From positions 161,965,487 through 162,029,486 of the forward strand of contig OY821519.1 of NCBI GenBank assembly GCA_963682025.1: a stretch of DNA of 64,000 bases, written 5' to 3'. Made by a program: the position numbers and the translations under genes. The DNA is from Cordilura impudica (lineage: Eukaryota; Arthropoda; Insecta; Diptera; Scathophagidae). Positions 33,637 through 43,521 of this stretch are shown piece by piece. Below the pieces are notes generated by a model, which saw only the letters and a list, made by a program, of their open reading frames with translations, was not told the origin of the DNA and ran no database searches. Every line of letters begins with the position of its first letter. Positions within the stretch are counted from its first letter, which is position 1.

Positions 33637-36246
33637 ATGGATTATACTAATTTAAACGAATTCAAAATGCTTCATTTGAACGCTAATGGCATTTCAAACT
33701 TTTATAAATTGAAACAATTTGAGCTACTAATTGAACGAGAAAATATTAAAATAGCATCTTTGAATGAAACATTTTTTTTTTTTTTTCAGAAAATAATAGA
33801 CCCTATTTTGCTCTGTTGCTCTGTTGCTCTGTTAATTCACAAATCTGTCGCACATAAAAACCTCTCTATATCAAACACCTCATCAATCGAAATCACCTCA
33901 ACTGCAGTTATTATAAATAACAGACCTATTGTTGTACCTTCGTTATATTCACCAAGATATATCCATAACTTCTGTGCACATATCTTGAACTTAACACCTT
34001 CCACCAAAAAATATATAATTTTTGGTGACCTAAATGCCAAACATTGTTCTTGGAATTGCCGTTGAAATAATACTGAAGGTATCGCACTCAACAACCTACA
34101 GCAATCAATCAACTTTTTCATTCACTATCCTAATAGTCTAACCCTATTCCCCATCAACACAATCGCGAAGCATCCACAGTCGATATTATCTTAAGTAATT
34201 CCGCTTTCAATATATAGACGTAAATACGAAATACCATAAGACCATCGCCCCATTATATGTACACTTAAAAGATCAATGGCCATACAGGTTGACCTCAATT
34301 GTTATGATTATAGAGCAACCAACTGGAACATTTTTATGAATTTTTTAGACAATAAGTAACATGACTGATAAAAGTACTAATTCGGAGTGCAATAAGAAAT
34401 GGTGTCAATTATTATCCAATTTAAAACCAGGTGATAAATCATTTTGGAAAATAAGCAGGAACTTCCGAGGAAAAGGCAAAAATCAAACCTCTAACTTTAA
34501 AATTGGAAATACAAAAATAACATCTGATAAGGACAAGGCTGAAATCCTGGCAAATGCATTTGTCTAAGCCAATAACCTCACTTCAAACTACAACCACTCA
34601 GCGGATACATTAATAAATATAATAGTTAATAATTTTAAGAAAGAAAATCCTAGATCTGAATCAGCAATTTATACATATCTTGAAGCATCCCCTGGTTTTG
34701 ACAATGTTCCCAACCTGCATTTAAAGAAACTACCAATCAAAGCTCTAAAATTACTGGTTAAAATATTTAACAGCTGCATCAAACTCAATTATTTCCCAAA
34801 CCATTTCAAAAATGCTAAGGTTATAGCCATAAACAAACCTAGTAAGCCAAAAAATAACCCAAACAACTACAGACCTATTAGTCTATTAAGTAACTTAGGT
34901 AAAATATATGAAAAAATACTACATTCTCGTCTTATGCCTGGTTTTCACTATGTCATATAAGCTGACAACAAACAATTGCCTCAACTGACATCTTGTAATT
35001 TTCTATTCATTACATCTTATAAACGAACAAAAAATCCGGCTGTCAAACACAAACAAATTGCCAACATGCTGGCAATTTCATTTCAGATGTCAAATGTTGC
35101 TAGGGGTTGTAAATGACAAGATATTAAAACCCGTTTTCATACAACTGACAATAATTGACAAGAATTGCCATTGAAAATGACATAATGAAAACCAGGCATT
35201 AGTGAATTTGTAAGGACGAATTCTATTGTTGCTAAAGAACAATTTGGATTTGAAAAAGGGCATAGCACTACTCACCAAATAAACAGAATTAAAAATCAAA
35301 TAATCACCAATTAAAACAATAAACGTTCAACGGGTCTAATATTGTAAGATATTGAAAAAGCGTTTGACACCGTTTGGCATAATGGCATAGTATTTAAACT
35401 TTATATTTATGAAAACTTATTTCAGATTTCATTCACGGCAGAAGCTTTAAAGTTGCGATTAATAATGAAACATCATCTCCAAAAACCATTACCACATGGT
35501 AACCTCAAGGATCAGTCTTGTCGCCATTGCTTTACTCGATTATACAATCGATTTTAAAGTCCCAAAATATATGAAAATTGCTTATTACGCAGATGATACT
35601 GCTTTAGTTTTTTCAAACAAACTTACAAGTGCACTTCTAAAGAAAATGGAAAAGGGACTTGTAAATTGCAGTAAATATTTTCACAAATGGAAAATCAAAA
35701 TTAATCCAAACAAGACCCAAGCAATAATTTTTCCATTCAACAAATCTCCCAAAAGACTGCCAAGACGTCATCTTCTTATTGAAAATAATACCATAAACAT
35801 ACTTAACGATGTCAAATATCTCGCAGTTGTCTTGGACAAAAAGCTTACATTTAAACAACATATTATGGCTACGTGCCAAAAAGCTGTAGAATCATTTAAA
35901 GCATTGTGGCAACTACTAAATAGAAGGTCATTTCTAAACCCCAAAATCAAAAATCTACTCTTCAAAACTGTTATGAGGCCAATATTAACATACGCGTGTC
36001 CTATTTGGAGTGACGCTGCCAACTGTCACCTAAAACGCTACAAAACAAATGTAGCGTTTGTGGCGTAGCAAAACAAATGTCTTAAAATGATACATAAAAA
36101 GCCCTGAAGGTATCCTACAAATCTTCTTGATGAAGAAACAGGTAATGAAAAATTATCGATTTCATAACAAGGATTAATAACAATTACTTTGCCAAAATTG
36201 AAAATTCCTCTTACCCACTGATAAGAGAATGTAGAGAAATAACGTA
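33637..36246 (+). pseudogene. Jockey-A1 ORF2, decayed
   Basis: Starts in the family context at 33,637, overlapping the gag end. The endonuclease is open to 34,065 but carries a T-run and deletion near 33,772-33,830 that removes the RSDRTDARGGG segment. A large block between endonuclease and linker (near 34,350) is missing. The RT palm (35,496-36,068) keeps AYYADDTAL. A 264-bp MITE lies at 34,935-35,198. Near 36,035 a small rearranged insertion adds a GTAGCGT/ACGCTAC inverted stretch. Not functional. Confidence 0.82.
34935..35198. mobile_element. Tourist-like MITE, 264 bp, TTA duplication
   Basis: Terminal inverted repeats TGCCTGGTTTTCACTATGTC and, read inward from the right, TGCCTGGTTTTCATTATGTC differ at one base over the first 20. 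The element is flanked by TTA at 34,932-34,934 and 35,199-35,201. The uninterrupted Jockey-A copies read CGTCTTAGTGAATT here, so the empty site is known. A 3-bp TTA duplication fits PIF/Harbinger-mobilised MITEs. No coding capacity. Inner parts contain several ATGTCAAATG/TGACA-like inverted blocks. Confidence 0.9.
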
Positions 36247-36523
36247 AAATTAAAAAGAAATCACCATTATTTCTAATAAACCTCCTATAAGCACATAAAT
36301 ATTTTCAGATAGTATTTGAATATATTAAACCATATAAAGGTTTTTTCCTCCCATTTTCCTTTAAAAATCATTAAAAAATAAAATAAAAACTACTAATATC
36401 TTTAGATCCTATATATTATTTGTTGCAATATCTATGTATATGTAAAGATAAGATCTCATGTGTAAATATCAAATTTGTTAAAATATGTAAATAAAGGAAG
36501 AATGTATAAAAAAAAATAGTAAA

Positions 36524-37147
36524 CAGCTGATCTATTGAAAATAACTAATTTTGAGATGTGTTGTTATGTTTTAATTGATTTGCGTACGATGGATAAAACG
36601 AAGATAAGTGTGTAATAATTATTTTTTAAATTCAGTGCAATATTATATGACGAAGGTGGAACAATAGATTCTAGTTTGTTGTTTATGCAAAATTTTAAGT
36701 AAGTTTGCATTCTAATGTAAACAGATTGTGAAAAATATTGTTGTTTTTATATATGTTTTTATATCTTTTAATATTTGATGTTGTTTTAAATACTTACACG
36801 TTTTATTGTTATAATAATTTAAATTTGTAGACAATCCCTGAAGATGATATTCAAGGAATATCGAAATATTGGATATTAATAAATAACTTTTACCAAAATC
36901 AGACCTCGAGCTCAAATATTTAATTCTAATTTATATTAAAAATATTTTATTAATATTTAATTCCAATGAAATCACTAATATTGATTGAAAAATTACAACT
37001 TTTTGTTTTTTATACAATGAAAAAAGCCATCCTAATGTATATATGTAATTTTTTTTGTTTTCGTTTCAAAAATTAAATTTTTGTTTAATTTGTAATTCTT
37101 TAAAACAGTTTTACACAAAACATTAACAGTTTCATATTTTAAATAAA
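36524..37147. other. AT-rich spacer with a CTGA..hairpin..GAAA motif
   Basis: No coding signal. At 36,838-36,866 CTGA-AGAT is followed by a perfect hairpin GATATTC-AAG-GAATATC and then GAAA. This is the arrangement of the hammerhead-ribozyme-like core seen at the ends of Penelope-like elements. The remaining hammerhead strands were not verified. The rest is T-rich low-complexity sequence. Confidence 0.35.
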
Positions 37148-39965
37148 AAATAAATTTCACTTGAATGCTAATTGCATTTCAAACTTTTCTAAATTAAAAC
37201 AATTTGAGATACTAATTGAACGAGAAAATATTAAAATAACGTCTTTGAATGAAACATTTTTTTCAGAAAATCATAGACCCTATTTTAAAAATTATTATTT
37301 ATATAGAAGTGACAGAACAGATGCAAGAGGACGAGGAGTAGCTCTGTTAATTCATAAATCTGTCGCTCATAAAAACCTCTTTATATCAAGCACCTCATCA
37401 ATCGAAAACATCTCAATTGAAGTTATTATAAATAATAGACCTATTGTTGAATCTTCGTTATATTCACCAAGATATACCCATAACTTCTGTGCTGATATCT
37501 TGAACCTAACACCTTCCACCAAAGATTATATAGTTTTTGGTGACCTAAATGCCAAACATTGTTCATGGAATTGTCGTTCAAATAATACTGCAGGAATCGC
37601 ACTCAAAAACCTACAGCAATCAAGCAATTTTTTTATTCCCTATCCTAATAGTCCAACCCTATTCCCCCATCAACACAATCGCGAAGCATCCACAGTCGAT
37701 ATTATTTTAAGCAACTCCGCTTTAAATATAGACGTAAAAACAATGGATTACGAAATACCATCAGATTATCGCCCCATTATATGTACACTTAAAAGATCAA
37801 TGGCCTTGCAGGTTGACCTCAATTATTATGATTATAGTGCAACCAACTGGAACATTTATATGAATTGTTTAGACAATAAAATCACGTTATATTCCGATAT
37901 ATACAATACCAAGGCAGTAATTGATCAGGAAATCCAAAAATTTATAAATTTAATTTAATTTAATTTAATTTAAATATAGCCGAGCAAACTTTTTATAATC
38001 AATGTACTAAGTTTCTAAGTAACATGATTGATAAAAGTATTAATTTGGAGCGCAATAAGAAATGGTCTCAATTACTATCCAATTTAAAACCAGGTGATAA
38101 ATCATTTTGGAAAATAAGCAGGAACTTGCGAGGAAAAGGAAAAAATCAAATCGCTCACTTCAAAGTTGGAAATACCAAAATAACATCTGATAAGGACAAG
38201 GCTGAAGTCCTGGCAAATACATTTGTCCAAGCAAATAACCTCACTTCGAACTATAACCACTCGGCAGATACACTAATAAATACAACAGTAAATAATTTTA
38301 AGAAGGAAAATCCCAGTTCTGAATCTGCAATTTATATATCTCTTGAAGAAGTAATGAATATTGTCTTATCAATAAAACCCTCAAAATCCCCTGGTTTTGA
38401 CAATGTTCCCAACTTGCTCTTAAAGAAACTACCACTCAAAGCTCTAAAATTACTGGTTATAATATTTAACAGCTGTATCAAACTCAAATATTTCCCAAAC
38501 CATTTCAAAAATGCTAAGGTTATAGCTATTAACAAACCTAGCAAGCCAAAAAATAACACAAACAGCTACAGACCTATCAGTCTATTAAGTAACTTTGGTA
38601 AAATATTTGAAAAAATTCTACATTCTCGTCTTAGTGAATTTGTAACGACCAATTCTATTGTTGCTAAAGAACAATTTGGATTTAAAAAAGGACATAGCAC
38701 TACTCACCAAATAAACAGAATTAAAAATCAAATAATCACCACTAAAAACAATTAACGTTCAACGGGTGTAATATTGTTAGATATTGAAAAAGCGTTTGAC
38801 ACCGTTTGGCATAATGGCCTCTTATTTAAACTTCTTGATGCAAATATACCAAAATATCTATGTAAACTTATTTCAGATTTCATTCACGACAGAAGCTTTA
38901 AAGTTGCGATTAATAATGAAACATCAACTCCAAAAACCATTACCTCAGGGTTACCTCAAGGATCAGTCTTGTCGCCATTGCTATACTCGATATATACATC
39001 CGATTTTAAAGTCCCAAAATATATGAAAATTGCTTATTACGCAGATGATACTGCGTTAATTTCTTCAAACAAACTTACAAGTGCACTCCTGAAGAAAATG
39101 GAAAAGGGTCTTGTAAATTGCAGTAAATATTTCCACAAATGGAAAATCAAAATTAATCCAAACATGACTCAAGCAATAATTTTTCCATTCAACAAATCTC
39201 CCAAAAGACTGCCAAGACGTCATCTTCTTATTGGAAATAATACCATAAATGTACTTAACGATGTCAAATATCTCGGAGTTGTCTTGGAAAAAAAGTTTAC
39301 ATTTAAACAACATATTATGGCTACGTGCCAAAAAGCTAAAAAATCATTTAAAGCATTATGGCCACTACTAAATAGAAGGTCATTTCTAAACCACCAAAAC
39401 AAAAATCTACTCTTCAAAAGTGTTATAAGGCCAATATTAACATACGCGTGTCCTACTTGGAGTGACGCTGCCAACTGTCACCTAAAACGCTTACAAACAA
39501 ATGTCTTAAAATGATATATAAAAAGCCCTGGAGGTATCCTACAAATCTTCTTCATGAAGAAACCGGTTATGAAAAAATTATCGATTTCATATCAAGGATT
39601 AATAACAATTACTTTGCCAAAATTGAAAATTCCTCTTACCCACTGCTAAGAGAATGTATAGAAATAACGTAAAATTAAAAAAGAAATCACCAAATTGAAA
39701 ATTATATGCTTATAGAGGTCTATTATTACTAATAAACCTCCTATAAGCATATGAACATTTTCAGATAGTATTTGAATATATTAAATCATATAAAGGTTTT
39801 TTCCTCCCATTTTCCTTTAAAAATCATTAAAAAAATAAAATAAAAACTATTTCATATCTTTAGATCCTATATATTATTTGTTGCAATATCTATATGTAAA
39901 GATAAGATCTCATGTGTAATTTAAAATTTGTTAAAATATGTAAATAAAGGAAGAATATATAATTG
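37148..39965 (+). mobile_element. Jockey-A copy A2, 5'-truncated
   Basis: Begins inside the ORF2 endonuclease (TTCACTTGAATGC, about 37,153) and runs to the family 3' end (GGAAGAATATATAATTG, 39,950-39,965). No gag and no 5' UTR. It retains the complete 3' hairpin (39,702-39,753). A block in the ORF2 linker is replaced by a (TTTAA)n stretch at about 37,949-37,975. No clear target duplication was found. Confidence 0.88.
37155..39671 (+). pseudogene. Jockey-A2 ORF2, three segments
   Basis: 37,161-37,958: endonuclease with LNETFF, YRSDRTDARGRGVALLI, VFGDLNAKHCSWNC, and SDYRPII where siblings have SDHRPII, so the catalytic His is replaced by Tyr. 38,024-38,755: linker and RT fingers ending in a TAA. 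38,774-39,514: palm and thumb with AYYADDTAL, then a frame change and a short tail to about 39,671. Inactive because of the His change, the linker deletion and stops. Confidence 0.85.
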
Positions 39966-39968
39966 AAA

Positions 39969-40118
39969 TTAAACATTAATTGCTGTTTTCCACGAGTGTG
40001 GCATTATCCCCGAGTCAAAAATTTGATTATAAATTTGAAGAAGAGTGGATTTCCTTGAATAGGAGAGATGTTTAATCATGTCGTAGGAAATTCGGTCAAA
40101 GCCTGGAGTAGTCACCCC
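39969..40118 (-). pseudogene. I-minus fragment: RT fingers
   Basis: Minus strand: GVTTPGFDRISYDMIKHLS followed by LQIYNQIFDSGIMPHSWKTA. This is the RT finger/palm entrance of an I-clade ORF2 (TPGFDRI-Y-MI; I-P-SWK-A). A P-like element is inserted right after GV, and the reading appears to continue on its far side (41,599 on) into a Thr-rich (GTC)n-expanded stretch. Only about 50 codons remain. Confidence 0.62.
40111..40118. repeat. P-like element target-site duplication, left copy
   Basis: GTCACCCC here and at 41,591-41,598 match perfectly. P elements make 8-bp duplications. Confidence 0.88.
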
Positions 40119-41590
40119 CAAGAATGATATAATAAAGATTACGCCATCCGAATGTTTTCCCGTTAGATGACGTAACGTGTCTGCCGCAAGGATTACCAAG
40201 TCTGTTTCATGTGTGAAACTTAAAAATCTTGCGAAAAATGTATGTTTTATGTGATAGCTGCCAACCCTGCAATTAAAATCACTTTGACAGTTCTCAACAA
40301 AATATTAAATCAGTTCTTGTTATAAATTACATATTTCGCTTTATATTTTATTTAAAACAATATTAAAATAATTAAAATTAATTAAAACGTTCAGTAAAGT
40401 GTGTTAATAACTTGCAGCATAAAGAAAAACTAAAAAACAAAAAGGCAGAAAAAACGTAAACATCAAAACAAGTGATAAATTGTGCGAAAAGGTAACATTT
40501 TGGGTGTTTTTAATGAATAGATTATATTTTTTACTATAGCTGTATCCTTTTACAAGTTCCCGAAAGAGACAGCACAAAGGAAGCTTTGGGTATTGTTTTG
40601 CGATCGATGTACCTCCGTAGACGTTGAAAAAGAAAGAATTTGTGCCTTACATTTCAAACAGGAGGATTTTGAAAGAAATAGGAAATTTGAAATGGGTAAG
40701 ATATCACAAATGTAATTTTAACAGTTCATTAATTAATAATTATGATCAGCGTACAAGAAAATTGAAACCGGGAGCAGTTCCGACCATAGAGAGCGCTATT
40801 GCAAATGAGAGAGAAAATTTAATAAAATAAAAACGTAGTATAAAAACAATTAGTAATCTCATTCTAAAGCACAGAACAATGTAACTATTCAAAATTATTT
40901 TAGTAAAATAATAATTTTTCTTCTCTTATCTTAAAAGGAGGAGGTAATAGAAGGACTATCTTGAATAAATGCATTAGTTTTATTAACTTGACAAAAAATT
41001 GCTCCTTTAATATTAATTTATTATGTTATTTTTAACCCATTAATTATGATCTCAATTATTTAACCGAGATAAATTGGAGCTCTAAGAGGACTAAACCAGA
41101 CTTCTTTACGAAAATTAATAGCTTGTTCTTTAATTAACCATTTAAGATGAATATTAGCTTCTATTTATTTTAATAATCTTTTATTTATGTGATGTTTTTG
41201 CATTTACATATTTTTAACCTCTCTATAGTTTTTTTATTTAATATATTTCAAATTTCTCATATTAATCAATTATTTACAAGATTTTTTAATTCAAAAACTA
41301 TAAAATTTTTGTTCAAATATTATTTAGTGTTTTAGTGAATTTAAGATAAATTAGCAAATTTATAAAAATAAAATTTTTTTTCCAACAAATAATTTTAGGA
41401 GAAAAATAATAAATTGTCCCACTGTTACAATGTTATTGTTTATGTATAAACATACACATAAACATAATAGTTTGACAGCTGAAAATTATTAGCCAATAGG
41501 AACACAGTTTGCGTGACGTCACGTGCCTGACCGGCGTAGAAAATTGTAAGTGTCCGCGGGATGGCGTAACCTTGCATTCTATCATTCTTG
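40119..41590 (+). mobile_element. P-like DNA transposon (non-autonomous) with THAP exon
   Basis: 1,472 bp. The left end CAAGAATGATATAATAAAG.. (31 bp, 40,119-40,149) matches the inverted right end (41,560-41,590) with few differences and one 1-base gap. Both start CAAGAATGATA and end TTACGCCATCC. Flanked by a perfect 8-bp duplication GTCACCCC. Contains a THAP DNA-binding domain but no P transposase catalytic region. Subterminal ATGACGTAACGTG (40,167) and GTGACGTCACGTG (41,513) form a direct repeat inside the ends. 31-bp ends, 8-bp duplication and THAP all point to the P superfamily. Confidence 0.88.
40440..40830 (+). pseudogene. THAP-domain protein fragment (P-element type)
   Basis: After a possible intron of about 50 bp (donor AAAG|GTAACA near 40,489, acceptor TACTATAG at about 40,538) the frame reads FYKFPKETAQRKLWV, ERICALHFKQEDF and, after a frame change, LKPGAVPTIE (to 40,830). 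This follows the THAP consensus: FP, W, C-LHF, then an AVP-box (P-AVPT). THAP domains bind DNA through C2CH zinc coordination; the first two Cys must lie in the short upstream exon (a Cys lies near 40,480). The transposase body is missing, so this may be a remnant or a DNA-binding-only repressor-type product. Confidence 0.72.
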
Positions 41591-41598
41591 GTCACCCC

Positions 41599-41700
41599 TA
41601 TTATGGAAGTCGTTGTCGTCGTCGTCGTCACTTTGAAGTCGTTGTTACATTGAGTCGACGTCGACATCACCTCGACGCTAAATTAGTATTATGCAAAAGT
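41599..41700. repeat. (GTC)n-rich stretch next to the P-like element
   Basis: From about 41,608 GTCGTTGTCGTCGTCGTCGTC and related GTCGAC repeats. On the minus strand the frame is a Thr run running into the I-minus RT fingers. This is a microsatellite expansion within the old I-clade sequence. Confidence 0.55.
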
Positions 41701-42165
41701 GTTGTGTTGATTTCGACGTTTTATCGATAATTTAAAAGAAATAAATTTCATCCCTATATATAAGCATTTGACAGCAGTTTAATTTTTTTTATTTTAAATT
41801 CGATTTGTATGGCAAAATGTTTTTTATGTCGGATTTGAGTGAAAGTTCCAATGACGAGGAAAGCAAGTAATGCCTAAGGCTTGAAAGAAAGGTAATAAGG
41901 CAAAGGTCGGACATTTTCAGTTTGCCGGATAACAAGTTTGCTATGAACTTGTGGTTAAGTCGGAAAACTGTTAAAATATTATTGTTTACTACAGATTTGT
42001 TGAATATTTCCGATTCAGAAAAATGGCATTTATATTAGTTGTGGAAAAAATAGAGCCTTCAATGAAGACTGGATTAAGATCCACATTCATATACAATACA
42101 TTAAAGCTGGCAACAACATTGCGATTTTTGGCACAAGGCTCTATTTTTTCCACAACTAATAATAG
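41700..42165 (+). mobile_element. Harbinger-3, left part, with one arm of a large inverted repeat
   Basis: A short coding stretch with SDLSESSNDEESK (about 41,833) and LPDNKFAMNLWLSRKTVK (about 41,920-41,975) resembles the N-terminus of HARBI1-type transposases. The segment 41,956-42,066 is repeated as its reverse complement at 42,133-42,163 plus 46,482-46,580, the two pieces now separated by Jockey-A3. No terminal repeats of the whole element were identified. Confidence 0.55.
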
Positions 42166-42342
42166 CAGTTCGAATCTAATTCTCTTTACGAACGGTCGTG
42201 TAAATAATTAAAGCGCTTAGAGTACAACTATTTAAAATTAATAACAAGTGTATATTTTTGTTTTTGCAATTGCCTATTCTTGATCTCATTTGAACTCACG
42301 TGGTAGTCAATTCAGCTTAAAACAGGAATAAAAAATCTAGCG

Positions 42343-43521
42343 ATGGCCCGAGGGGCCAAATCTTCATCAAAAAGAAAGCTCCTTGCCAACAAGAAGATGA
42401 CTAAACTTCCTCCGGGTTTTAACCCGAATATCGCGTCAACTTCAAGCAACAGATTTAGCCTGCTTGCTGGCCTTAATGATATGGACGTAACTCCTATATC
42501 AAATATCAACGAGGTTAAACAACACAAACCTCCACCTATTGTTGTTGAAGCTAACGCCTCATTTACAGAAATACAAAAACTACTTGGTAAAGACTGTATT
42601 TTCAAACGTACTTCAATTGGTACTAAAATTTTTGCTCCAAGTAAAGAAATGTACGAATGCTGCAAGCAAATTCTTAAAGAGAGTAAGTTGGAGTTTCACT
42701 CTTATGGCTCCAAAGATAATAGGTTATACACCACTTTTTTACACGGTTTACCCCGCATAAAAACTGAGGACATCACCGCAGAGCTAAAAAACTATAACCT
42801 GTCCCCTTCTTCAGTAGCTGAAATAATCACCAAATTCAGTTCGAACAACAATGCAGTTTACAAAGTTCAATTTGTACGTAAAAATTTTAACCCAACTGCC
42901 TTAAGAAACGTAAGAACAATTTCAAATATTATAATTTCCTGGAAAAAATACAAATCTAAATCCAGAAATAAACCAACTCAATGCTGGAACTGCTTAATGT
43001 ATGGCCATGGAGGTGAACATTGTCATCGTAGTGCTGCGTGTATGATATGTGCAGAACAACATCATACAAGTGTGTGTCCGTTTAACACAAATGAAAAAAG
43101 ACCAGCTGTTTTTACATGCTTTAATTGCAAAAAACATGGAAAAGAGAGAACTGATCACTCTGCGAACGACATCAATTGTCCGTTACGTTCTCTCTATTTG
43201 GAAACTAGAACAAGAGTAACATCTAAAAGTCAGAATACTAGCAGACAACAACAACAAAATAACTCATTTCAATTAAAGGTAGGAGATTTCCCTAATTTAA
43301 GAAACAACTCAAATTGTAATAATAACATCAACAACAACACAATAAATAACAGCAAAGCCACATATGCTAACCAGCTGAGAACAAACAACGATTTATTTAG
43401 CATCGATGAGCTTTTTGATATTTTCACTACAGCTATGGATGATTTGCATAAGTGCACTTCAAAAGTACAACAAATCAAAGTTGTAATGTCAATGGTAAAA
43501 TACGCCCATGGATTATACTAA
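42343..43521 (+). CDS. Jockey-A3 gag (ORF1)
   Basis: 392 codons from an ATG in a good context (GCGATGG). A basic N-terminus, then an RRM/PRE_C2HC-like central region (IFKRTSIGTKIFAPSKEM, FLHGLPRIK, VYKVQFVRKNFNPTALRN). Three Cys/His clusters begin near residue 214: CWNCLMYGHGGEHC, CMICAEQHHTSVC and CFNCKKHGKERTDH...C. Then an Asn-rich stretch and a conserved end (FSIDELFDIFTTAMDDLH). Binds element RNA in related Jockey elements. The stop TAA overlaps ORF2 by 14 bases (ATGGATTATACTAA). No lesion. Confidence 0.93.
   Translation: MARGAKSSSKRKLLANKKMTKLPPGFNPNIASTSSNRFSLLAGLNDMDVTPISNINEVKQHKPPPIVVEANASFTEIQKLLGKDCIFKRTSIGTKIFAPSKEMYECCKQILKESKLEFHSYGSKDNRLYTTFLHGLPRIKTEDITAELKNYNLSPSSVAEIITKFSSNNNAVYKVQFVRKNFNPTALRNVRTISNIIISWKKYKSKSRNKPTQCWNCLMYGHGGEHCHRSAACMICAEQHHTSVCPFNTNEKRPAVFTCFNCKKHGKERTDHSANDINCPLRSLYLETRTRVTSKSQNTSRQQQQNNSFQLKVGDFPNLRNNSNCNNNINNNTINNSKATYANQLRTNNDLFSIDELFDIFTTAMDDLHKCTSKVQQIKVVMSMVKYAHGLY

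Larger units (their letters stand above)
29385..33650 (+). pseudogene. Jockey-A1 gag, split by the LOA-like element
   Basis: Starts with the family MARG-KSSSKRKLL N-terminus at 29,385 and stops at 29,591 after a frame change relative to A3. The next part is at 29,726-30,219 (LHGLPRIKSEDI, then zinc-knuckle remnants CMICAEQHH and CFNCKK in other frames). It is interrupted at 30,220-33,342. The last part (33,354-33,650) carries the Asn-rich region but lacks a block present in A3 around ELFDIFTT. Non-functional. Confidence 0.8.
29209..36515 (+). mobile_element. Jockey-A copy A1, decayed, with nested LOA-like element and MITE
   Basis: Begins CAGTTCTAATC at 29,209, matching the 5' ends of A3, A4 and A5, and ends in an A-run near 36,507-36,515. 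A weak duplication ATAGTGAA (29,201-29,208) versus ATAGTAAA (36,516-36,523) flanks it. It contains a LOA-like element (30,220-33,342) inside gag and a 264-bp MITE (34,935-35,198) inside ORF2. It is the most damaged of the long copies. Confidence 0.85.

Noticed and set aside
29600..33700. LOA-like segment as a gene fused to Jockey gag
   Set aside because: The perfect 11-bp duplication and resumption of gag on both sides show a simple insertion.
36712..36915. Minus-strand ORF between A1 and A2
   Set aside because: Low-complexity AT-rich sequence with no motif, and it overlaps the hairpin motif described separately.
41440..41670. Minus-strand ORF with a poly-Thr run as an independent gene
   Set aside because: It crosses the P-like element end and the microsatellite, so it cannot be a single real coding unit.
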